Assembly (NCBI GenBank): GCA_008828725.1
Contig: MEHQ01002552.1
Location: forward strand, 51,297-115,296
Length of the DNA stretch: 64,000 nucleotides
Direction: 5' to 3'
Source of the DNA: Saccharina japonica
Taxonomy: Eukaryota; Sar; Phaeophyceae; Laminariales; Laminariaceae
In this document: positions 11,128-21,345 of the stretch, piece by piece
Numbering within the stretch: the first letter of the stretch is position 1
Layout: each line of letters starts with the position of its first letter
Made by a program: the position numbers and the translations under genes
The notes under the pieces: model-generated
Seen by the model: only the letters and a program-made list of their open reading frames with translations
Told to the model about the DNA's origin: nothing
Database searches by the model: none

Positions 11128-11262
11128 ATAAGGCTTAGATTGGGTAGGTAATTGGTTAACCTTCTACCAGTACGAGTAGCTCAACGGACTAATGCCTTAA
11201 TAAAGGGCACCGTCGGCAGGACATGGGTTGTAGTGGTCGTGAGTTCGAATCTCACGACCACC
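11128..11262 (+). mobile_element. tRNA-related SINE or tRNA-like sequence
   Basis: Contains an A-box-like string (TAGCTCAACGGACT, near 11178) and a B-box (GAGTTCGAATCTC, 11241-11253) inside a perfect T-arm (GTCGTGA...TCACGAC). There is no matching 5' acceptor strand for ACCACCA, so it is not a canonical tRNA gene. Its 5' half is duplicated at 11404-11476 (GCTTAGATTGGGTgGGTgAT...AACGGACTAATGCCTTAA), as expected for an interspersed tRNA-derived repeat. Confidence 0.55.
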
Positions 11263-11403
11263 ATGAAAAAGCTTTTTCAAAGAAAAGCGAATTTCCTCAT
11301 GTCAATAATCTGAAAACACTTCTGGACCCCCATAAATAGAAACCGCGTGTTGGTCACACGCGTTGATCCGTATATCCGGTCCGTTCCAGGGGGGGAGAGT
11401 GTT

Positions 11404-11476
11404 ACAAAGCTTAGATTGGGTGGGTGATTTGATTGGTTAACCTTTTGCCAATAGCCCAACGGACTAATGCCTTAAC
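11404..11476 (+). repeat. 5' fragment of the 11128 tRNA-related repeat
   Basis: About 70 bp matching 11128-11200, with a small insertion (GATTTGATTGG) and loss of the B-box part. Confidence 0.65.
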
Positions 11477-11627
11477 AATATGATATAATATATATATATA
11501 CGTATGTGTATAGGTTGGGTTGGCGTCGGTTGGCGACGACGCTGTAAAACACGCCTCTCACTGCGTGAGCTAGACAACCAGCGTACCGTTTTTATTTTTT
11601 TGGCGGTCACCAAAGCTGGCGGTCGAG

Positions 11628-12015
11628 TAGATCATTTGTGCGGGGTGGAGAACCTTAACTCCTCACGAGGGGAATGATCGGATCACGTAGTGTGTTTACA
11701 TGGTAAGGCACCCACGAGGCAGATACATAGTAATACCCATTGCTTGTCTCTGGAAGTGGCCATACCAGAAATCAAACCATTTCATTGGAGGCTGTCGTCC
11801 ATACGCAAGTCCGCCTGCCTCACAAGCGGTTCTAAAGTAGGATGCAGCCCACGCTCCATGCGACTCTCCCAACACCTCACGGCGCTTCGCGCTCGGTGCA
11901 AGCAATGTCTGCCTGGTTGGTTAAAATCCAACGTGCTCCGTCCCGGCATTGTAGGGGTGTGAGGGTCTATGGTCATACGACTACGGCCATACACGACATG
12001 AGTACACCCCCCCCC
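11628..12015 (+). mobile_element. pC-SINE copy 3 (near full length)
   Basis: Together with 39778-40178 this defines the longest form, about 390-400 bp: 5' part with ATCATTTGTGCGG and GTGTGTTTACATGGTAAGGC, a middle with AAGTCCGCCTGCCTCACAAG and GATGCAGCCC, the TTCGCGCTCGGTGCAAGCAA block, then GATGCGAGGG-like sequence (here GTGTGAGGGTC), CATACGACTACGGCCAT and the tail GAGTACA followed by a C-run. Confidence 0.8.
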
Positions 12016-12149
12016 ACCCCCTTCCTTTTGAATCGCGGGGTCTTCGGTCTTCGTATGGGGCCGTACGTGCCTATTCCGAAATTGTTACGTAACAATATCT
12101 AGGGGCCCAAGGGAGAGTGTTTATCACAGGTTCTGCAATGACGGAGCTC

Positions 12150-12230
12150 TTAACCCATTCAAACGAAAAAAAAAAGTTAGTCCTAGACTATTCCAATATT
12201 TGCCCAATTCGTGGACCATTTTCAAGTTAA
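12150..12230. mobile_element. TTAA-flanked mini-MITE, degenerate copy
   Basis: TTAA at both ends (12150-12153 and 12227-12230), CCCATTCA at the left and AATTCGTGGACCA near the right, matching the 80-bp family best seen at 23669-23748 and 24999-25078. Confidence 0.5.
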
Positions 12231-12372
12231 CCCGCAAATGCGAAAGCCATCCTTTTTCTGCAAAATGTCTTTTAGTATTACGACTAGCAGCCTTTGGCAC
12301 TTCGAGTGCTATAATTGTAGTAAGCTCTTAAGTCGATTTCTTTTTTGTCGCCATATGTTTGATTGATTGTTA

Positions 12373-12578
12373 GGGCCCTTATTAACGAGATAAAAAAAAT
12401 CAATTTGGAAAAAATAAAATTCAAATCCGCTTTTCATTGGTCAACACACGCACCAGCACCAAAGTTAGGATCTTGGGGTATAGGGTTTGGTGCTGGTGCG
12501 TGTGTTGACCAATGAAAAGCGAATTGAATTTTATTTTTCCCAAATTTGAATTTATTTTATACTCGTTAACATGGGCCC
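12373..12578. mobile_element. Harbinger-type MITE (GGGCCC ends), copy 1
   Basis: 206-bp element that is almost entirely one hairpin. Ends are GGGCCCTTATTAACGAG and the inverse CTCGTTAACATGGGCCC. The arms carry AATTTGGAAAA and TTCATTGGTCAACACACGCA in mirror order around a GGATCTTGGGGTATA centre. TTA flanks both sides (12370-12372 and 12579-12581), fitting the 3-bp TTA/TAA target duplication of PIF/Harbinger elements. Confidence 0.8.
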
Positions 12579-12581
12579 TTA

Positions 12582-12797
12582 GGGCCCGTTTTAACGAAGA
12601 AGAAAAAATCAATTTGGAAAAAAAAAAAAAAAATCCGCTTTTCACTGGTCAGAACCCGCACCACCACCCAAGATCGCCCAAGATTATACCCCAAGATCCT
12701 AATCTTTGGTGCTGGTGCGTGTGTTGACCAATGACAAGCGTATTTGAATTTTATTTTTTCCAAATTGAATTTATTTTGTACTCGTTAATATGGGCCC
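12582..12797. mobile_element. Harbinger-type MITE, copy 2 (abutting copy 1)
   Basis: Same structure as copy 1 and immediately adjacent, sharing the single TTA at 12579-12581; the right TTA is 12798-12800. Left end GGGCCCGTTTTAACGAAG. Suggests insertion of one copy into the target-site end of the other. Confidence 0.8.
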
Positions 12798-13048
12798 TTA
12801 CGTGACCACCCACAGAAACTAATTGGTGCACCTCTCTCTCTACCTTTGCATGTGTCAATCGTCTCCATTTTCCGATTCCGCTGACGATTGGATCATGCAT
12901 ACCATTCACAGCTCGGACAGATCATTAACAGATCATCGATTCCCACCTCACGGTCTCTATATAAGCAGTAGACCTTTCATGGCAGATCTAAGATCTAAGT
13001 ATCGACCTTGTATGGTCCAGCTCGTGTTGCCGGGTGGGCCCCGCACAC

Positions 13049-13390
13049 TCTGCATGATCTTGAACAGTGGCCGTAAAACTGCCCGCTCAGGCGAACTTCT
13101 CAGACGTGCCCGCATAAAAATATGCTGTTTCTACTGAGGTAGCGTTTTGTGACGAAACCCTAAGGTATTTGTTCCGGACGACGAGCATATTCTTGGCTTC
13201 GACTAACGGCGGCCAGCACCCCGACCCGGACCTCTAACCCTAACCCTAACGAGAGGCATGCCTGGTTGGTGTGCCACCTGGTCGTTGTGCTTGGAAAGGC
13301 TCTATTTTCAATGCGGGCACACCTAAGAAAGTGTGCCCGCGCGGGCAGTTTTACGCGAGCTCGATCTTGAAGCACGTTTTTCCTGGGTTG
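13049..13390. repeat. Inverted repeat pair with interstitial telomere repeat
   Basis: CGTAAAACTGCCCGC...GTGCCCGCATaAAAAT at 13070-13127 is repeated inverted at about 13311-13365. Between the arms lies CTAACCCTAACCCTAAC (13233-13250), nearly three telomere-type units. Confidence 0.65.
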
Positions 13391-13803
13391 GATCTGTGCT
13401 ATGTACGCACATCGTATCCAGATCCTGCAAGCACCACTCACGACGGCAGGTGAAGGAGCTAGATGGACTATGATCTACTGTAGATTCATCAACTTTCCGA
13501 GATGTGAGGCCTATTGAATCGGTGTCATCGGCTGCGATTCACACCGCTTTACTAGCATTGACTGCTGCTTTTCCGTCTTCGTTTTTTCCATCCCATCTAT
13601 ATACGTACGTATGGTCTTTTTGCCCTACCGGTACTTCTCCAGCTCTCTCCCTTTCGTCTCACGGATCCGGGGTCATATTCGCTGCATCCAGAAATTGAAA
13701 AAAAAAAAGAAGCGAGCATCATGACTTCGTACCTTTGAAGCTTATATACATGACAAAATAAACGACTCCAGGACGCCATATATACATATTAATACGATTA
13801 ACT

Positions 13804-13915
13804 GGTGCCGTTTCGTCACAAATCGCTGTCAGGCGTCCGAAACGGTCAATTCATATCAATTCATATGATTATCTTGTGTCGTTTCGCCACAAATCGCTCT
13901 CAGGCGTCCGAGGGT
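13804..13915 (+). repeat. Direct duplication (step about 73 bp)
   Basis: GTGCCGTTTCGTCACAAATC and GTGTCGTTTCGCCACAAATC, each followed by GCT.TCAGGCGTCCGA, lie about 73 bp apart. Confidence 0.75.
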
Positions 13916-14369
13916 CGAATCGGCGAACCGTGGCTACGACGTATTTCCCTTTTTTGCCCTATACCTCTCTCACGTCCGCCGCCCGGCGTACATGGCATAA
14001 TGCAGTTTTTGTCAAGATCCACTACTGCTGTGTTATTTCCTTTTTGCCAGCACTGAAGTTTCGTTTGCGTGTTGTGAAGTTTCGTCTTCCTTCGTTAGCT
14101 TCGTCGGCGGCGTGGGCCGACGGCGAATGTTTCCCCTTGTATATAAATAAAAATTCTTATCATTGTCTGAGCTCAGTAAATCGTCAGTTCTCCACGCTCG
14201 GGCCATTTGCATATCTCAGGAAAACCTGACTTCTCGACGCACGTGCCTCGCGGTCCGCATCTTACCCCCGCCGTAGTTGAGATTTTTTTCCGCCGCCGTC
14301 GTGAAATTTCAAGTTCTATTGATTTAATGTGTGAGGATGAAACCGCTCCGCTCCGTATCCGGACTCTTA

Positions 14370-14860
14370 GGCTGTTTCTTAAGGAAGTTCGATTTGTTTC
14401 AGTTCGATTTGTTTTTTTCAGCCCATTATTGATGTTTTTGACCGGGAACGCGGGCTAATCGGCCGTGCGCTTCTCGGGATGAGTGCGCCCAACATCTCGG
14501 AGGTATCCAAGGCAAAACCGCTTCTCCATCGAAGCATTTTCAAGTTCTTGAGGTATGTGGCATTTCGAATAATATCCAACAAATAACATCCCAGAGGCAC
14601 AAACTATTCAAAATTTCCGTAATTCTGACTCGGAAGTACCTTCAAATTGTATTTGATGTCATTGTTCGATTTGGAAATAGCTGGATATTTCAAACTGCTT
14701 CGATGGAGAAGCGATTTTTGCGTGGGGTACCTGTGGGATGGAGAGAATGCATTCCGAGAAGCGCACGACCCTTCCGACGGCGTTCCGGGTCAAAAACATC
14801 AATAAAGGGCCGAAAAAAACAAATCGAACTGAAACAAATCGAACTTCCTTAAGAACAGCC
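14370..14860. mobile_element. 491-bp palindromic element with TA target sites
   Basis: Ends GGCTGTTTCTTAAGGAAGTT and inverse AACTTCCTTAAGAACAGCC, flanked by TA at 14368-14369 and 14861-14862 as in Tc1/mariner-type MITEs. Arms match deep into the element (GCGCTTCTCGG with CCGAGAAGCGC; GCTTCTCCATCGAAGC with its inverse; TTTTTGACCGGGAACGC with its inverse), so the whole unit folds into a near-complete hairpin. Confidence 0.8.
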
Positions 14861-15184
14861 TATATAGTAATTTTTTCCCCCCGCCTCATGAACTTTCGAA
14901 GTTTTTTATCCAAGTTCGATTTCTTTTCCCCCCGTCCGAAATTTTCTATTAATATCCAAGTTTTATTAATATGTTTATGATGGAGTTTGTGTGGGGATGA
15001 AAATTTAGCACCCCTCTACGTATACGTATACGATACCAGTCATTTACTTGATACCAGGTATGGTATTGGGTACCACCCTACGTATGTATGTGCATGATGC
15101 TGCTATTAATATAGTATCACCTGAAGAAGACATTATTAATTAATCGGGTCAGCTTTTTCATTCTGAGTGAATAATGCGAATAAT

Positions 15185-15530
15185 GCCTCACGGTCGCCCC
15201 GGTGGGCTAGCAGGTAACCACGAAGCCTGTAAGCGTCAAGAAAGCGAGTTCGAGCCCCGCCGAGTGCATGCTCTTGGGCACTTTTTCTCGCAAAAAATAT
15301 CTTGACTAGCGAAAGCGCGAGAGCGTGAGTTAGCAAAATTCGATGAAAGTCGACGAGCGTTGGGAAGGCTGAACCCTCTGCGCGATAAAAATGAAGGCAA
15401 GAACCGTAGTTGAGGAGGCGGGAGAGGACCCTACTTTGTGACCCCGGATCTGAGTTACGACTAGGGAGGAAGAGACGAAGTACGAAGATAATAAATGAGA
15501 TGGAAAAAAGAAAGGAAACAATTGTCGGAA
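15185..15530 (+). mobile_element. tRNA-headed, A-tailed SINE (SINE-A), copy 1
   Basis: The head has a B-box (GAGTTCGAGCCCC near 15247) and a weak A-box-like string (GGGCTAGCAGGTAACC). The body has AATTCGATG..AGTCGACGAG, TGTGACCCCGGATCTGAGTT, GAAGATAATAAATGAGATGG and then an A-rich tail. The body matches 25835-26207 and, inverted, 43000-43235, 21161-21345 and 18250-18302. This is the layout of a Pol III-transcribed SINE. Confidence 0.75.
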
Positions 15531-15702
15531 GGCAAATAATATTATAATAATAATAGAGTAAAATATGATCAAGTTATGTTGATAATCAAATTATGTTGAT
15601 GATATTATCAGTATTAATATTAGTACACATGCACATAACGATACGCGTGCAGCGTATCATAAACAGTGTTCATATACTGGATGGTATGATATGAATGTAT
15701 GN

Positions 15703-15838
15703 GGGGGGGGTGTACTCATGTCATGCATGGCCGTAGCCATATGACAATAGACCCTCGCATCCCGACAATGCCGGGACGGAGCACATCTGGTTTCCACCGA
15801 CCAGGCAGGCATTGATTTGCTTGCACCGAGCGCGAGCA
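15703..15838 (-). mobile_element. pC-SINE copy 4, 5'-truncated
   Basis: Minus-strand copy ending in GAGTACA + C-run (seen as a G-run from 15703, with the single N at 15702 next to it). The 5' part upstream of the GCTCGGTGCAAGC block is missing. Confidence 0.75.
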
Positions 15839-15855
15839 GCTACTCTGTGTGTGTG

Positions 15856-16070
15856 GGGGGGGGGTACTCATATTATGCATGGCCGTAGTCGTATGACCAT
15901 AGACCCTCGCGTCCCTACACTGCCTGGACGGAGCACGTCGAGTTTTCACAGACCAGGTGGGGATTGCCTACACCAAGCGCGAAGCGCCGTTAGGTGATTG
16001 GGCGAGTCGCATGAAGGGTGAGCTGCAACCTACTAGGGACCGCTTGTGAGGCGGACTTTCTTGCATTTTA
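15856..16070 (-). mobile_element. pC-SINE copy 5
   Basis: Minus-strand copy placed head-to-tail with copy 4: its G-run (15856-15865) abuts copy 4's truncated 5' end. Extends through GTTAGGTGATTGGGCGAGTC to ACCGCTTGTGAGGCGGACTT. Confidence 0.75.
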
Positions 16071-16614
16071 ATGACAGCAGCGTCGAATTAATTGATTAGT
16101 TTTCTGGTGCGACAAGACTTCCGGGGACAGAAATGGGAATTCCTATGCAACTGCCAGGAAGGGGGAGGGGGGAGCCGTCGTACTGATACCGCTGTTGAAC
16201 GGAAAACAGGAAATGGCAGATCGTGTGGCACGGTTCGGTTCCAATTTGCCTAAAAATAAGCGGAGCCTGTTCCATTTCTTCCCCGAACTTAAGTACTGTT
16301 TTCGTTTCGTTTTACGTACGTACGCGTTTTCCTGGGGAGGGCGCGACTATGGGCTATGACCCTCCAAGGGTCATAATATATGACCCTCCAAGGGTCATAA
16401 TAGTCCATAGGGGTGCGACTCTGAAGCAAATATTGGCGCCTGGCACCGCTGTCGACCAGAAAAGTAGGAAGGAGATGAAGCATCGTGCCATAAAGGTTTT
16501 AGTTATTATTTTCTCGGTTGGCTTTCGCTTGATATTAATTATTAATAGTTGTGTTTTCGTACCCGGCACGTTGGCGTTTCATTTGATTACGACCTTGCTC
16601 CAATGGCGATTATT

Positions 16615-16800
16615 TTTTTGGTTTTCTCTTACAGCAAGTAAAATGCCGTCTGTGGCTACATAATTTGTATATCTCGACGTTAATGTGAAGAACACACAGT
16701 TCTCCCTTTTGGGTTTCTCTTACAGCAAGTATAATAGTAGTAGTCTGTGGCTACATAATTTGTATATCTCGACGTTAATGTGAAGAACACACAGTAGTTC
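16615..16800 (+). repeat. About 92-bp tandem duplication within repeat family C
   Basis: TCTTACAGCAAGTA...GTCTGTGGCTACATAATTTG...TTAATGTGAAGAACACACAG occurs twice in a row (about 16627-16702 and 16719-16794). It resembles the 3' part of family C at 26560-26775 and 61500-61655 (TTAATGTGAAGAACACA). Confidence 0.75.
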
Positions 16801-16975
16801 TCCCCAACGGCATCAGTACATCAGTACATCAGTACCAGTACACCCTCGGTGCCCCCCTGTGCCCGTCCTGATTATTCACGCTAGGTCGAGATATATCATA
16901 TATAACGGTTGAATGTAAAGACAGCGACAACAACACAATCCCCGCTCGACTAATATACGTATATTCATAAGTACA

Positions 16976-17332
16976 TACAGTTAGTACAGGACACCTAATA
17001 AGAAACAGGAAAGCTGGCCCAGGCTGGATTTCTTATTTGAGAGAGGGTGCTTTCTGCATTAATTTCAAAACAACGACTCTCGAATTTATCATTTGCCTCT
17101 AAATCTCAGCCTGGCTTTCTTATTAGCCTGTTTCTTACTACAGTACGCGACAGCACTTAAGAACTCGGCAGTTAAGAATTTCAGGCTGGAATTTAGACGA
17201 AAATAAGAACATGACCTCTTTTGTACTGAAAATAGTGTAGGACACACCCTGCCTTACATAATAATTCCAGCCTGACCAGAAATAAGAGATTCTTAACATC
17301 TGTCGCGTGCTGTAGGTGTCCTGTACTGTAAA
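16976..17332. mobile_element. 357-bp fold-back element
   Basis: Left end TACAG..AGTACAGGACACCTA and right end TAGGTGTCCTGTACTGTA are inverted copies. Secondary inverted strings (AGGCTGGATTTCTTATTT with CCAGCCTGACCAGAAATAAG; AAGAAACAGG with CCTGTTTCTTA) lie inside. No coding capacity. Confidence 0.7.
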
Positions 17333-17734
17333 TAGCAGAGACAGAAACCCGCTGCCTTCAGTACTACCAGGTACCAGGTATCAGGTACGTAGCGATTTTG
17401 CTTGGTCTTAATTTATCTCGATTTTCTTCCTTGTCTCCATCTTCTCCGTCCTTTTCCAGTCTCTTCTCTCTCTGGGTGTTGCATCGTTCGTGAAAGCAGT
17501 TCCTCTTCATGCGGTCTTCTCGTGCTACGAGTATTGTGCTCTTCTTGCATCATTATGTTCCGCCATAAGTTATTGTAGGATTTCCGGTTACATATGTACG
17601 AAGTATATATATAATTGTGTCTTTTTCTTGTTTCGCTTGTTTTTGTTGTGCCCTCTTATGCTACCCTTTGTACGTTGGTGCTTCCCTCCGTCCACCTGGA
17701 TTAATTTGTGATAAAATGATAACTTGCTTTTTTT

Positions 17735-17880
17735 TTTCTGTTCCACACAGTCTGTGACCACATAACTACTACTGCTGTAGTATCTCTCCAGGATGGATAC
17801 TCGGGACAATCCTACTGCTGTACCTGGTACGATACATGTATATGAGTACGATAACATAATAGAAATAAATGCTTAGTGTG
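17735..17880 (+). repeat. Repeat family C, partial copy
   Basis: CAGTCTGTGACCACATAACT, GTATCTCTCCAGGATGGATA and TTAGTGTGAAGACA match the order of blocks in the 26385-26775 and 61205-61655 copies. Confidence 0.5.
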
Positions 17881-18249
17881 AAGACAAATCATGGTACTTC
17901 GTAAATACCAGGTACCCATTGTCCACATAATATGCCACAGGCCAATAATGTCATACTGTACCACACCTTTTACAAGGTCAAGGTTCCCCTTCGGGATGTG
18001 GTCGCCTTAAAATCTCCACGAGGGTGTCGCGGATTTTAGAATTGGACGTGAAAATGTAGTCACGATTGTATCTCCTGGTGAACACTGCACACACACAAAC
18101 ACAAACTCACCGGCCGTGCTCGTCACACAAAGGCCAGAGCGTGTCGCGCGGGCGCTGTTGTATACCACTGCTGCTGCTGGAGCTGATGTTGTACTGCTGT
18201 GTTATACCACTGCTGCTGTCGTTGTCGTGTTTTTTGTTATTTATTTGTA

Positions 18250-18302
18250 TATTTTCATCCCATTTATTATCTTCGCCCTTCCTTTCTCTCTCCTTCCTAT
18301 TA
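18250..18302 (-). repeat. SINE-A fragment
   Basis: CATCCCATTTATTATCTTCG then CTCTCTCCTTCCTA is the inverted 3' end (GATAATAAATGGGATG) of the SINE-A body. Confidence 0.6.
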
Positions 18303-18532
18303 CAAGAACGGTGGAAATGAGGAGCGTGACAGACGCCTTCAAGTGGTCAAACTCCTAACTGCATTAAGCTACTGCGTTGGCGGCTCTTCTCTTTTTGCTG
18401 TGTTCCTGCAATTAATTGTCATTGATGGGATCGTTTTTTATTCTAAGCGATTTGGGTCAGCACATAAACCTTTTTTTACTGACCGGCAGGTAATTGATGG
18501 GTGTGCGTGGTGGGTGAGAGATTTACTGGGTT

Positions 18533-18913
18533 GGTCGGTTGGTCCCTCGGCTGGTAGTCCCACAATCACCAACACCACCCACCAACATTTACTGTTAATT
18601 AAGCGATGCGTGTCAGCGCAAAAACCTTGTACGAGTACAGAGAAAAATGTACCAGTAAACAAATACATCTGAATCATTTCATAATTCGTTTTTGTTGTAT
18701 GATCTTTTTGCTCGTATTTTGTAAAAACTTTATCAGGTATCAGGTCGGTTGGTCCCTGGGCTGGTAGTCCTACAATCACCAACACCACCCACCAACATTT
18801 ATTGTTAAGCGATGCGTGTCAGCGCAAAAACCTTGTACAGAGAAAAATGCAAACTAAGAAATCTGAATCATTTCAGAATTCGTTTTTATTTGTATTGTCT
18901 TTTTGCTCGTATT
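18533..18913. repeat. 210-bp tandem duplication running into an assembly gap
   Basis: GGTCGGTTGGTCCCT..GCTGGTAGTCC starts at 18533 and again at 18743, with the following 170 bp conserved. The second unit runs straight into the run of Ns (18914-19720). Confidence 0.85.
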
Positions 18914-19720
18914 NNNNNNNNNNNNNNNNNNNNNNNNNNNNNNNNNNNNNNNNNNNNNNNNNNNNNNNNNNNNNNNNNNNNNNNNNNNNNNNNNNNNNNN
19001 NNNNNNNNNNNNNNNNNNNNNNNNNNNNNNNNNNNNNNNNNNNNNNNNNNNNNNNNNNNNNNNNNNNNNNNNNNNNNNNNNNNNNNNNNNNNNNNNNNNN
19101 NNNNNNNNNNNNNNNNNNNNNNNNNNNNNNNNNNNNNNNNNNNNNNNNNNNNNNNNNNNNNNNNNNNNNNNNNNNNNNNNNNNNNNNNNNNNNNNNNNNN
19201 NNNNNNNNNNNNNNNNNNNNNNNNNNNNNNNNNNNNNNNNNNNNNNNNNNNNNNNNNNNNNNNNNNNNNNNNNNNNNNNNNNNNNNNNNNNNNNNNNNNN
19301 NNNNNNNNNNNNNNNNNNNNNNNNNNNNNNNNNNNNNNNNNNNNNNNNNNNNNNNNNNNNNNNNNNNNNNNNNNNNNNNNNNNNNNNNNNNNNNNNNNNN
19401 NNNNNNNNNNNNNNNNNNNNNNNNNNNNNNNNNNNNNNNNNNNNNNNNNNNNNNNNNNNNNNNNNNNNNNNNNNNNNNNNNNNNNNNNNNNNNNNNNNNN
19501 NNNNNNNNNNNNNNNNNNNNNNNNNNNNNNNNNNNNNNNNNNNNNNNNNNNNNNNNNNNNNNNNNNNNNNNNNNNNNNNNNNNNNNNNNNNNNNNNNNNN
19601 NNNNNNNNNNNNNNNNNNNNNNNNNNNNNNNNNNNNNNNNNNNNNNNNNNNNNNNNNNNNNNNNNNNNNNNNNNNNNNNNNNNNNNNNNNNNNNNNNNNN
19701 NNNNNNNNNNNNNNNNNNNN
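18914..19720. other. Assembly gap (807 N)
   Basis: Unknown sequence. The preceding 210-bp tandem units suggest that a longer tandem array was not assembled here. Confidence 0.95.
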
Positions 19721-19749
19721 GGTGGTGCACCATGTTTTTTTCTGAGCTC

Positions 19750-19980
19750 ATCACTTAAGGAGCGTCACGCCTCACCGAAAAATTGATGTTGAAGGAAAAT
19801 AAAAGTGCTGCCGGATGAGAAATCTCATGACCGAAGTATAGTCTGAAACATATTTCGTCACAAGAATTAAAGTCCGACGAATTTGGGTTAAGGAGCCCGA
19901 TCGTTCAGAAAACGATTCAGCCAAAAAGTGCTACCTCTACCGTAGCACTAGTCCAAAGTGGAGAGCTTCAAGAGCTGAAG
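19750..19980 (+). repeat. Dispersed repeat G, copy 1 (empty TTAA site)
   Basis: Matches 27062-27370 (plus) and 20690-20925 (inverted): CACTTAAGGAGC...GGAAAATAAAAGTGC...TTGGGTTAAGGAGCCCGATC...CAGCCAAAAAGTGC..ACCTCTACCGTAGCAC. The central TTAA is uninterrupted here. Confidence 0.75.
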
Positions 19981-19998
19981 GGACGGTGTGATACAGGA

Positions 19999-20023
19999 GC
20001 AGCAGCAGCAGCAGCAGCAGCAG
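19999..20023. repeat. (CAG)8 microsatellite
   Basis: Uninterrupted AGC repeats with no open exon around them. Confidence 0.9.
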
Positions 20024-20084
20024 AGCGAATCTAGCTAAGCTTGTGGGGTTTCCACGGTTCTGGGCGGCTCGTCGTCACGGTGAA

Positions 20085-20260
20085 GCCACTTCCCGTGGTA
20101 GCGATGCTACGTAGCTCGCGCGGCTTTGAAAGCCCAGAGCACGCGTAACGGAGCCCGGCCGGGGCCCAAACTTGCACCGCAGTGTACACGTGTACACGCG
20201 CCTCCCCTGCGTGCCCCGCAGCCGAGAGTGCGAGAAAAAACCGCGGTTCGACGAGAAAAC
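20085..20260 (-). repeat. Dispersed repeat D, copy 2
   Basis: Inverted match of 6895-7040, GC-rich, with the GCGGGGCACGCAGG and TTTGGGCCCCGGCC strings on the minus strand. Confidence 0.5.
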
Positions 20261-20289
20261 AACTTGCCGGTGCAAAAAAAGTGCAGTTC

Positions 20290-20676
20290 ATACTGGTATG
20301 CTTTTAAGTTTTACTCCATAACCTGTCCTCACACACCTCTTCTTATATACCATACATGGCTACAAATAGTAGAACCACTCTATCACGTAAACTCGTCGGA
20401 ACACTATAGTATACCTGGTACGTTTATTTCAGACTGTTTAATTTTAATTTTAATTTAATTTTAATTATTTCTTCCCCCACAAATAGACACACACACACTT
20501 CCTGAATTCTACAGCCTCAGATTGTGTCCCCCTCATACGGGATGTACATCCTACATGAGGACATATAAAATCCGTAAGTACGCGCGATCGAAGTATTACA
20601 CTCAGCTAGCAAAGATGAGCTTCGACGAAATCCTCGAGCTCACAGCTGTTGTTTTTTTTTAATTTTTTAATATACA
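20290..20676 (+). mobile_element. MSFDEIL-type repeat element, full copy
   Basis: Nearly identical inverse of 8457-8835. The terminal block has CACTCAGCTAGCAAAGATGA, with ATG at 20615 opening MSFDEILELTAVV followed by a T-run and stop. Confidence 0.75.
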
Positions 20677-20689
20677 TAGAGTAGTACAC

Positions 20690-20925
20690 ACACGGCGCGT
20701 GCTACGATAGAGGTAGCACTTTTTGGCCGAAATATTTTCTGAAGTGACGGGGTGTTCCTTAACCCAAAATCGTCAGACTTTCATCCCTGCGTTGCATTTT
20801 TTTTCATCGTAGTATACTTGAGACCATGGGATTGCGCATCGGGTACAGCAGTAGCACTTTTATTTTCCTCCAAAATCAGTGTGCAGGCTACTGCAGGTAT
20901 AGAGCTCCTCTAGTGACCATACCAC
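20690..20925 (-). repeat. Dispersed repeat G, copy 2 (empty TTAA site)
   Basis: Inverted copy: GTGCTACGATAGAGGTAGCA, TTTTTGGCCGAAAT, CCTTAACCCAAAATCGTC (central TTAA intact), TAGCACTTTTATTTTCCTCC and GAGCTCCTCTAGTGACC. Confidence 0.75.
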
Positions 20926-21160
20926 CCTCAGAAGGCAGAAACATGCTATTAATAGTGCATCACCTCTTCCTTAAGATAGCATGCGTCACACATGTTGTAC
21001 CTGGTACCTGGTATATATCACGTACTTACGAACCCTGCTTTCCACGCTACTATTAATACTATTATACGATTTTTATCTTTATTTCATTTTTTTACCCGTG
21101 TGCGAGTCGATTCCACCTATGATTACAGTATGTACATGGGATGGGTGTACTCAGTACACC

Positions 21161-21345
21161 CATCCCGTTTACTATCTTCGACCTTCTATTCTCTCTCCCT
21201 CTCTATTTAGTCGTAACTCAGATCCGGGGTCACTTAAGTAGGCTCTTCGCCTCCCTCCCCACTACGGTGCATACATACGTGCCTTGTATTTTTATCGCGA
21301 GAAGATTTCAGCACTTTCTTCCCTCGTCGACCCTCGTCGAATTGT
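21161..21345 (-). mobile_element. SINE-A, copy 2 (3' body)
   Basis: Inverted body: CCCATCCCGTTTACTATCTT, GTAACTCAGATCCGGGGTCA, CTTTCTTCCCTCGTCGAC and CGTCGAATTG. The tRNA head is missing (5' truncation). Confidence 0.75.

Noticed and set aside
11176..11260. Canonical tRNA gene at 11.2 kb
   Set aside because: T-arm and boxes are good, but no 5' acceptor strand pairs with the 3' end and the 5' half is duplicated nearby; better explained as a tRNA-derived repeat.
18802..19786. Frames of 280-324 codons around the gap at 18.9-19.7 kb
   Set aside because: Almost entirely unknown bases.
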